In this document: in pieces, positions 58,433 to 64,000 of the stretch | Layout of the letters: each line of letters starts with the position of its first letter | Position numbering within the stretch: the first letter of the stretch is position 1 | Origin: Actinomyces timonensis DSM 23838 | GTDB lineage: Bacteria > Actinomycetota > Actinomycetes > Actinomycetales > Actinomycetaceae | Assembly: GCF_000295095.1 (NCBI RefSeq) | Contig: NZ_JH806634.1 | Span: 336,142 to 400,141, forward strand | DNA: 64,000 nucleotides | Direction of reading: 5' to 3' | The notes under the pieces: model-generated | What the model saw: the letters and a program-made list of their open reading frames with translations, nothing else | Told to the model about the DNA's origin: nothing | Databases searched by the model: none | Translations under genes and position numbers: made by a program

Positions 58433-59556
58433 GCACCCCACTCGCCCTCGTCATCGCCGTCGCCCTCCTCGTGGGCAACGCCTTCTTCGTCGGCGCCGAG
58501 TTCGCCGTCACCTCCTCCCGGCGCGCCGCCCTGGAGCCCCTGGCCGAGTCCGGCGACGCCCGCGCCCGCACCGCCCTCTGGGCCCTCGAGCACATCTCCG
58601 CCATGCTCGCCACCGCCCAGCTCGGCGTCACCCTGTGCTCCACGGGACTGGGCGTCATCGCCGAGCCCGCCCTGGCCCACCTGCTCGCCGGGCCACTGCT
58701 CGCCATCGGCGTGGGGGAGTCCGGTGCCCACGCCGCGGCCGTCGTCGTCGCCCTCGTCATCGTCGTGTTCCTGCACGTCGTGACCGGTGAGATGGTCCCC
58801 AAGAACCTCTCCATCGCCGCGCCCGAGTCCGCCGTGCGCTGGCTCGCCCCGCCGCTCGTGGCCATCTCCCGCCTCTTCGGCCCCATCATCACAGGCCTCA
58901 ACGGGATCGCCAACGGGGTGCTGCGCGCGCTCGGCATGGAGCCGCGCGACGAGGTCGCCGCCGTCTACACCGTCGAGGAGGTCGCCGCGATCGTCGAGCG
59001 CTCCACCGCCGAGGGCGTGCTCGACGACGACACCGGCCTGCTGAGCTCCACGATCGAGTTCTCCGAGGAGACCGCGCGCTCGGCCATGGTGCCGCTCGGC
59101 GAGCTCGTCACCCTGCCCCAGGATGGCACCCCGGAGGACGTGGAGCGGCTGGTCGCCTCCACCGGGTTCTCCCGCTTCCCGATCACCCAGGCGGGCGGGC
59201 CCGGGAGCGCTGATCGGCCCGACGGCGCTGCCGCGAGCGGCGCCAATCCGATCATCACCGGCTACATCCACCTCAAGGACATCCTGGGCGCCGAGGAGCA
59301 CGAGCGCCACCAGCCCGTCCCCGCCTGGCGCTCGCGGGCCCTCGTCCCCGTGCGCGCCGACGACGAGGTCGAGGAGGTGCTCGCCGCCATGCAGCGCACC
59401 GGCGCGCATCTCGGGCGCGTCCTCGAGCCCGCCGGGCCGGGGCGCGGCGGGCGGACCATCGGCGTGGTCTTCCTGGAGGACATCCTCGAGGAACTCGTCG
59501 GCGAGGTGAACGACGCCATGCAGCGCGAGGGGTACCAGCGCAGGGATCGCGACTGA
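58429..59556 (+). CDS. DUF21/CBS-domain membrane protein (CorC/HlyC family), second copy
   Basis: A 375-residue relative of the preceding protein. The DUF21 block ends in 'VTGEMVPKNLSIAAPESAVRW' and the cytosolic part has CBS-like 'MVPLGELVTLPQDGTPEDVERLVASTGFSRFPI' and 'GVVFLEDILEELVGEVNDAM'. It lacks the C-terminal CorC/HlyC domain and is about 75 residues shorter than its partner. A Gly/Ala insert separates the two CBS halves. Overlap with the first copy suggests a hetero-oligomer. Divergence between copies indicates an old duplication, common in actinobacteria. Confidence 0.92.
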   Translation: MSTPLALVIAVALLVGNAFFVGAEFAVTSSRRAALEPLAESGDARARTALWALEHISAMLATAQLGVTLCSTGLGVIAEPALAHLLAGPLLAIGVGESGAHAAAVVVALVIVVFLHVVTGEMVPKNLSIAAPESAVRWLAPPLVAISRLFGPIITGLNGIANGVLRALGMEPRDEVAAVYTVEEVAAIVERSTAEGVLDDDTGLLSSTIEFSEETARSAMVPLGELVTLPQDGTPEDVERLVASTGFSRFPITQAGGPGSADRPDGAAASGANPIITGYIHLKDILGAEEHERHQPVPAWRSRALVPVRADDEVEEVLAAMQRTGAHLGRVLEPAGPGRGGRTIGVVFLEDILEELVGEVNDAMQREGYQRRDRD

Positions 59557-59704
59557 AGGCCGCCGAGGACCACTGAGGACCACTGACCTGCCCGGATCCG
59601 CCCGTGCCGTACCCCACGTGGCGCTTGTGGCGCTGGCTCGCTAAGGTGAATGAGGCCGAGCCGATCGTCGGCCCGACCCGACCTCTGCCTCCCCCGGTAG
59701 TGAC

Positions 59705-59718
59705 CGGGGATATCCCCG
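59705..59718. promoter_or_regulatory. 14-bp perfect palindrome ahead of the M23 peptidase gene
   Basis: CGGGGATATCCCCG at 59705-59718 is a perfect palindrome 21 bases before the GTG at 59740. A TAAGGT hexamer (59642-59647) upstream could be the -10 element, placing the palindrome in the leader as a hairpin or operator. Confidence 0.4.
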
Positions 59719-59739
59719 AAACGATCTGGAGAATCCCGC

Positions 59740-61380
59740 GTGAGCCAGCCTCCCCTGACACGCCGCCAGCGCCGCGATGCGGAGCGGGCTGCTCAGGCCG
59801 CGCTCGCGGGCTCCGGGGGCGGCCAGGTCGAGGACACCATCCCCGACGCCGACGGCCCCGCCAGCGCCTCGATCGCCTCGATGGGACCTATGGCGCACCG
59901 TTCCGCGGGACCAGCGGCGGCCTCCCCGAGCGTCCCCACCCTCACCGCCGCCTCCGGGCCGGGCGCGTCCGCCCATGCCGCCCCCGCGGCGCCCCATGCC
60001 CCTCTCACCCGCAGCGAGCGCCTGCGGCAGGCGCGCCTCCAGGCCGAGCGGGAGGCCGCGAGCACCGCGCTCAGCGCCGCTGGCGCCCTCCACACCGCGC
60101 GCACCGCCGACGCCGCCCTCCAGTTCCCCGACTCACCCCTGTACGCCAGCGCGAACGAGCCCGTCGCGGCCCTGCCCGAGGCCGCGATGCCCCAGACAGG
60201 GGAGCCTCGCGCGCCTCAGCAGGCGCCATCGTCCGCGGCCTGGGCGCCCGAGCGCTGGGAGCCGCGGGCCGAGGCTGGTCGGCCCAGCTGGCGCTCCCTG
60301 TCCGCCGTCGACGACGCCCCCGCGATGGTCGCCCACCGCGACGCCCCCGAGCCCGCCGCGCTCGAGGCCCTCGAGCCCCTGAGGGCGCCCGCCGAGGACT
60401 CGTGGGACTCGCCGGGCACTGACGCCCAAGTGGCCCCCGCGGCCCCCGCCGAGCGCCCGCGCCGCGGCTCCGACGGTCCCACGGTGGAGATCCCCGCCTC
60501 CGAGCAGCCCACCCCCGCCGACTTCGAGGGGGACCCTGACGACGCAGAGGCCCTCAGCGCGCCGGCACGAGCCAGCCGCAGCACTCTGCGCGGCACCACG
60601 AGCCGCGTCGCCGTCCTCGCCGTCCTCGCCGTCGTTACCGTCGTCGCACCCATGGAGGCCCGCGTGCTCGGAGGAGGGATCGGCGCCTCCTCAGCCTCCG
60701 CAGTGGCCCCCACCTACCCGGGCGTCGCGGGCACCCCGTCGTCGGTCTCCGCCGGAGTGCTGGGCTCCGACGCCGACCTGACACCCGGCACGGACGCCGA
60801 GCTGTCCAACGCCCCTGACGCCGCCACCCTGGCCCGTATCCGCGAGGCCTACGACAACGCCGCCGTCACCTGCGCCGCCCAGTCCTCCGGCGCCTCCGGG
60901 AACACCAGCGCCTTCACCAAGGCGCCGGAGATCTTCTACCCGATGGTCTCGGGGACCTACGAGCTCTCCTCCGACTACGGCTACCGCATCCACCCCACCC
61001 TGGGCTACCAGAAGCTCCACGCCGGCCAGGACATGTCCGCCCCGGTGGGCACGCCCATCTACGCGGTGGCCGCGGGCACCGTGGTCGAGGCCGGCATGGT
61101 GGACGGCACCGGCACCGTGACGATCGAGCACAGCATCAACGGCACCACCTGGTACTCCTCCTACCTGCACATGTACGAGGATGGGATCTACGTCAAGAAG
61201 GGCGACACCGTCGAGGCCGGCAAGCTCATCGCCGGCGTGGGCTCCACCGGCTACTCCACCGGCCCGCACCTCCACTTCGAGATCCGCACGAAGAACGACA
61301 CCGCGGACTCCTCCACCGTCAACCCGTGGACCTGGCTCCAGCAGAACCAGGCGGCCGAGCTCACCACGGACTGCTCGTGA
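59740..61380 (+). CDS. M23-family peptidoglycan metallopeptidase with long N-terminal region
   Basis: A 546-residue protein. Residues 1-285 are a Pro/Ala/Glu-rich cytosolic or linker region with short basic stretches ('LTRRQRRDAERAAQ', 'LTRSERLRQARLQAERE'). One hydrophobic segment ('RVAVLAVLAVVTVVAPMEARVLG', about 288-310) anchors it in the membrane, placing the C-terminus outside. The M23 (LytM) domain has 'YGYRIHPTLGYQKLHAGQDM', the first zinc-site His and Asp, and 'GYSTGPHLHFEI', the catalytic H-x-H. All zinc ligands are present, so it should be active. GTG 59740 has TGGAGA upstream. It overlaps the following gene as GTGA. Confidence 0.9.
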   Translation: MSQPPLTRRQRRDAERAAQAALAGSGGGQVEDTIPDADGPASASIASMGPMAHRSAGPAAASPSVPTLTAASGPGASAHAAPAAPHAPLTRSERLRQARLQAEREAASTALSAAGALHTARTADAALQFPDSPLYASANEPVAALPEAAMPQTGEPRAPQQAPSSAAWAPERWEPRAEAGRPSWRSLSAVDDAPAMVAHRDAPEPAALEALEPLRAPAEDSWDSPGTDAQVAPAAPAERPRRGSDGPTVEIPASEQPTPADFEGDPDDAEALSAPARASRSTLRGTTSRVAVLAVLAVVTVVAPMEARVLGGGIGASSASAVAPTYPGVAGTPSSVSAGVLGSDADLTPGTDAELSNAPDAATLARIREAYDNAAVTCAAQSSGASGNTSAFTKAPEIFYPMVSGTYELSSDYGYRIHPTLGYQKLHAGQDMSAPVGTPIYAVAAGTVVEAGMVDGTGTVTIEHSINGTTWYSSYLHMYEDGIYVKKGDTVEAGKLIAGVGSTGYSTGPHLHFEIRTKNDTADSSTVNPWTWLQQNQAAELTTDCS

Positions 61381-62138
61381 GGCCTCGTCGTCGGCGCCGC
61401 TGCGCCGTCATCGCTCACCGGGGCGGGGGAGGCGAGGCCCCGGAGAACACCTGGTCCTCCCTGGAGCACACGGCCAAACTCGGTCTGGACTGGATGGAGA
61501 CGGACCTGCGCGCCACCTCCGACGGCGTCGTCGTCCTCGCCCACGACCCGGGCCTGGAGCGCACCACGGGCGATCCCCGGCGGATCGAGGAGATGCGCTG
61601 GGCGGACCTGGCCGCCGTCGACGCCGGTGACGGGCGCCCGCCCGTGCGCCTCGACGAGGCCCTCGAGGAGCACCCGGGCCTCGCCCTCAACACCGATCTC
61701 AAGGCCGACGGCGTCGTCGAGGCCGCGATCGCCACGGTGAGGAGGGCCGGGGCGCTCGACCGGGTGCGCTTCTCCTCCTTCTCCTCGCGCAGGCTCGGCC
61801 GGGCCCGGGCGCTGGAGCCCTCCATCCGCTCCTCCCTGGGGACGCGGGAGATCGCCGCGCTGCTCCTGGCCGCCGAGGCCGCGCTCCCGAGCCGGCTGGT
61901 GCGGCGCGCGGTCCTCGACCGCCTCTCCCACGGCGCCCGGGCCGACGCCGTCCAGATCCCCGTGGCGCACTGGGGAGTGCCCGTGACCACCCGGCGCCTC
62001 ATCGCCGCCGCCCATACCGCGGGCATGGAGGTCCACGTGTGGACCGTCGACGAGCCGCACGAGATGCGGCGCCTGGCCGGCCTGGGCGTGGATGCGATCA
62101 TCACCGACCGCCCCTCCCTGGCCCTGCGCTCCCTCTGA
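61377..62138 (+). CDS. Glycerophosphodiester phosphodiesterase family protein
   Basis: A 253-residue cytosolic enzyme of the GDPD family, which splits glycerophosphodiesters to glycerol-3-phosphate and an alcohol. Catalytic blocks are 'VIAHRGGGGEAPENTWSS', 'DWMETDLRATSDGVVVLAHDPGLERTTGD' and 'MEVHVWTVDEPHEMRRLAGLGVDAIITDRP'. The metal-binding E-x-D and the two catalytic His are present. GTG 61377 overlaps the peptidase stop as GTGA, so the two are coupled. No signal peptide. Confidence 0.9.
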   Translation: MRPRRRRRCAVIAHRGGGGEAPENTWSSLEHTAKLGLDWMETDLRATSDGVVVLAHDPGLERTTGDPRRIEEMRWADLAAVDAGDGRPPVRLDEALEEHPGLALNTDLKADGVVEAAIATVRRAGALDRVRFSSFSSRRLGRARALEPSIRSSLGTREIAALLLAAEAALPSRLVRRAVLDRLSHGARADAVQIPVAHWGVPVTTRRLIAAAHTAGMEVHVWTVDEPHEMRRLAGLGVDAIITDRPSLALRSL

Positions 62139-62152
62139 CCCTCCCTCTCGCC

Positions 62153-62185
62153 GAGACCGGGCGAACAGCACGCCGAGACCGGTCC
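62153..62185. repeat. Second copy of the 22-bp intergenic repeat
   Basis: GAGACCGGGCGAACAGCACGCC at 62153-62174 is identical to 19155-19176, followed by the first nine bases of a second copy, 15 bp after the stop of the phosphodiesterase gene. Confidence 0.75.
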
Positions 62186-62516
62186 GCCCTCCACCGGACG
62201 GGCCGTCGCGACGGCGCGAGCGGGCCTGTGGTTCCGCGCCCGAGCTTCTCAGTCACGGCCGTGCGCCGCCCCATCACCGCCCGCCGTCATTTCCCAGGTG
62301 CTTCCCAGTGCAACAGGGGGTGTGCTCCCAGGTCCGACGAGTTACATAGTCACTGCCGCCGAACGGTGCGGGGCGTGAGGGTTGGGGAACCCCGCGACCG
62401 CTTCGGATCGAGATCGGTGCGGGTCTTAGGGAGCCCGTCCTGGTCGCTTCGGTGAAGGAGGACCGCTCCTCCCTTGTCATGGGAACCGGGGGAGTCGAGC
62501 GGCCTCGTGAGCGAAG

Positions 62517-62554
62517 GGCCCGTGGGCCCGGGCGAGAGCCTGGGCCCACGGGCC
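62517..62554. terminator. Large GC-rich hairpin
   Basis: GGCCCGTGGGCCCGGGC (62517-62533) and GCCTGGGCCCACGGGCC (62538-62554) pair over 17 positions with one mismatch and a GAGA tetraloop. It lies 60 bases downstream of the tRNA 3' end (minus strand) and could end that transcript or one from the left. Confidence 0.65.
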
Positions 62555-62614
62555 TTCGACTCTCTTCTCCCGCTGTGTCTTCCGCGATGACTCCAGCGGG
62601 CCGACGGCGGGAAC

Positions 62615-62690
62615 TGGTGCCCCGGACAGGATTCGAACCTGCGACCTTCTGCTCCGGAGGCAGACGCTCTATCCACTGAGCTACCGGGGC
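62615..62690 (-). tRNA. tRNA-Arg (anticodon CCG)
   Basis: The minus strand folds as a full cloverleaf: acceptor GCCCCGG/CCGGGGC, D arm GCTC...GAGC, anticodon stem TCTGC/GCAGA with loop CTCCGGA (anticodon CCG, reading CGG Arg), T arm GCAGG-TTCGAAT-CCTGT, discriminator A at 62618 and an encoded CCA at 62615-62617. The 5' G is at 62690. Confidence 0.95.
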
Positions 62691-62745
62691 CCGATGCGCG
62701 ACTGTACCAGCGCCCGGCCCCGGGGAGAAACCGACGGCGCGCGTA

Positions 62746-64000
62746 TCAGGCGAGCGTGAGGACCACGAGCGCCGCGTTGAGGACGATGATGAGCGCGGCG
62801 ACGGCGCGGGAGGACCAGCGCAGCGCGGCGCCGTCGCGCCAGGCGCCCATGACCTCCTTCGAGCCCGTCAGGCGCATGAGCGGGACGATCGCCAGCGGGA
62901 TCCCGAAGGAGAGCACCACCTGGCTGAGCACCAGCGCCCACGTGGGCTCTGCCCCCGCCCCGATGATGAGCAGCGCGGGGATGAGGGTGACGGCCCGCCG
63001 GGCGAGCAGGGGGACCCGCAGGCGCAGCAGCCCCGCCATGATCTCGCTGCCCGCGTACGCGCCCACCGACGTCGACGCCAGCCCCGAGGCCAGCAGCCCG
63101 ACGGCGAAGACGACGCCGACCACGGGCCCCAGGTGCGCGGCGATGGCGGCGTGCGCGCCCTCGATGGTGTCCGTCCCCTCCTCGCCCGCAAGCGCTGAGG
63201 CCGCAAGGAGCAGCAGCGCGATATTGACGCTTCCCGCCACCGCGAGGGCCCAGACGACGTCGACGCGCGTGGCCTGGATGAGGCGCCGGGTGCGCGGGGC
63301 GTCCCCATCGCCGCCACCGCGGACGCCCTCGTGAGCCTCCCCACTGGCGCCCCGGCTCCCGGCGCCGAGCTCGCGGTGGTGGTCCCGCACGAGGGAGGAG
63401 TGCAGGTAGATCGCGTGGGGCATGACCGTGGCCCCCAGCATGGAGGCCGCCACCAGCAGGCTTCCGCTGCCCTCCAGGCGCGGCACGATCCCGCTGGCCG
63501 TGGCGCCCCAGTCCGGCGGCGCCACCATAAGCCCGCCCACGAAGCCGATGGTCACGAGCACGAGGAGCCCCATGACAACGCCCTCGAAGGTCCGCTGGCT
63601 GCGCCTCTCCTGGAGGGCGAGCAGTGCCATGGAGACGACGCCGATGGTCACGCCGCCGGCGATGAGCGACATCCCGGTCAGCAGGTGGAGGGCGATGGCC
63701 CCGCCGATGATCTCCGCCAGGTCGGTGGCGGCCGCCACGAGCTCGGCCTGCGCCCAGTAGGCCAGGCGGACAGGGCGCGACAGCCGGGCACCCAGGAGCT
63801 CGGGCAGCGAGCGCCCGGTGACGATCCCGAGTTTGGCCGATTGGTACTGGATGAGGATGGCGAAGGTGTTGGCCGCCAGGAGTACCCACACCAGCAGGTA
63901 GCCGTAACGCGCCCCCGCGGTGATATTGGCGGCCACATTCCCCGGGTCCACATAGGCCACCGCCGCGACGAAGGCCGGGCCCAGCAGCGCCAGGAGCCGG
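62746..64000 (-). CDS. mntH: Nramp-family divalent metal transporter, start outside window
   Basis: The C-terminal 418 residues of a proton-coupled Mn/Fe importer. Helix 1 has the metal-binding 'DPGN' motif ('FVAAVAYVDPGNVAANITAG') and helix 6 the partner 'MLGATVMPHAIYLHSSLVRDHH'. About eleven hydrophobic helices follow the family pattern, with a Gly/Glu-rich loop of about 30 residues after helix 6. The frame remains open to the window edge, so the start lies beyond 64000. Any MntR- or Fur-type operator is outside the window. Confidence 0.92.
   Translation of the reverse strand, partial: RLLALLGPAFVAAVAYVDPGNVAANITAGARYGYLLVWVLLAANTFAILIQYQSAKLGIVTGRSLPELLGARLSRPVRLAYWAQAELVAAATDLAEIIGGAIALHLLTGMSLIAGGVTIGVVSMALLALQERRSQRTFEGVVMGLLVLVTIGFVGGLMVAPPDWGATASGIVPRLEGSGSLLVAASMLGATVMPHAIYLHSSLVRDHHRELGAGSRGASGEAHEGVRGGGDGDAPRTRRLIQATRVDVVWALAVAGSVNIALLLLAASALAGEEGTDTIEGAHAAIAAHLGPVVGVVFAVGLLASGLASTSVGAYAGSEIMAGLLRLRVPLLARRAVTLIPALLIIGAGAEPTWALVLSQVVLSFGIPLAIVPLMRLTGSKEVMGAWRDGAALRWSSRAVAALIIVLNAALVVLTLA

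Larger units (their letters stand above)
62139..62614. other. Non-coding region with repeat and hairpin between glpQ-like gene and tRNA
   Basis: This 476-bp gap has no convincing reading frame. It holds the second copy of the 22-bp repeat (62153-62174), a small AGGAG/CTCCT hairpin near 62456-62471 and the large hairpin at 62517-62554. Composition is lower in GC around 62335-62350 (TTACATAGTCACT), which could hold a promoter for an unidentified small RNA; no evidence beyond that. Confidence 0.4.

Noticed and set aside
59557-59739. Possible riboswitch ahead of the M23 peptidase gene
   Set aside because: Only a short palindrome is seen; none of the conserved blocks of known cell-wall-gene riboswitches is present and the segment is too short.
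1-64000. CRISPR array, prophage or rRNA operon
   Set aside because: No regularly spaced direct repeats, phage structural genes or rRNA-like segments were found; the only tandem repeats are the short ones listed.

Overview
The window comes from a very GC-rich (roughly 70%) high-GC Gram-positive chromosome, most likely an Actinomyces-type actinomycete. The evidence is a monomeric isocitrate dehydrogenase, an actinobacterial E2-E1 fused 2-oxoglutarate dehydrogenase (Kgd/OdhA), a SigR-type sigma factor with its zinc anti-sigma factor followed by a 24-residue bL37 ribosomal protein, an LAxTG-type sorting signal, and frequent GTG starts with GTGA/ATGA overlaps. The genus is inferred, not proven.

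Layout. 1-3.3 kb: a partial unknown protein, a flavodoxin-fold oxidoreductase, a DUF2255 protein and a zinc alcohol dehydrogenase. 3.4-7.3 kb: a ferric-siderophore ABC uptake locus arranged as two divergent arms. At about 5.25 kb both arms lose their start codons, and the binding protein also loses its signal peptide. 7.3-7.5 kb: a 133-bp MITE-like element with perfect 19-bp inverted repeats. 7.5-30.3 kb: a nearly continuous nitrate/nitrite respiration region. It carries molybdate uptake (modA, fused modBC), nitrate reductase narGHJI (narG carries a frameshift), the nitrate/nitrite transporter narK, molybdenum cofactor genes (mogA/moaB, mobA, moaC, moeA, moaE, moaD, moaA), a DUF2249 protein, two polytopic membrane proteins co-encoded with a three-cupredoxin NirK-type copper nitrite reductase, and a cysteine-bearing HTH regulator. 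30.4-32.7 kb: a GNAT acetyltransferase, an unidentified lower-GC gene and a decayed IS5-type insertion sequence. 32.9-35.5 kb: rsgA and aroA. 35.6-36.3 kb: a Phd/VapC-type toxin-antitoxin pair. 36.3-44.6 kb: an OmpA-domain lipoprotein, isocitrate dehydrogenase, a DoxX-like protein, and a PadR-controlled ABC exporter operon. 44.8-46.5 kb: sigR-rsrA-bL37. 46.5-53 kb: a small antitoxin-like ORF, membrane and cell-wall proteins, an SGNH hydrolase and a TetR-controlled ABC exporter. 53-64 kb: kgd, two DUF21/CBS proteins, an M23 peptidase, a glycerophosphodiester phosphodiesterase, tRNA-Arg(CCG) and a partial Nramp metal transporter.

How it works together. The 7.5-30 kb block supplies molybdate, builds the molybdopterin guanine dinucleotide cofactor, loads it into NarGHI, imports nitrate and exports nitrite, and then reduces nitrite to NO with an exported copper enzyme. 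No NO reductase is visible. The most notable observations are the NirK module with two large unassigned membrane proteins, the double truncation in the siderophore locus, the narG frameshift (loss of nitrate respiration or a sequencing error), the SigR-type promoter and possible second start of the sigma factor, and several palindromic operators placed on candidate promoters. All function calls rest on reading translated sequence; no database search was run.
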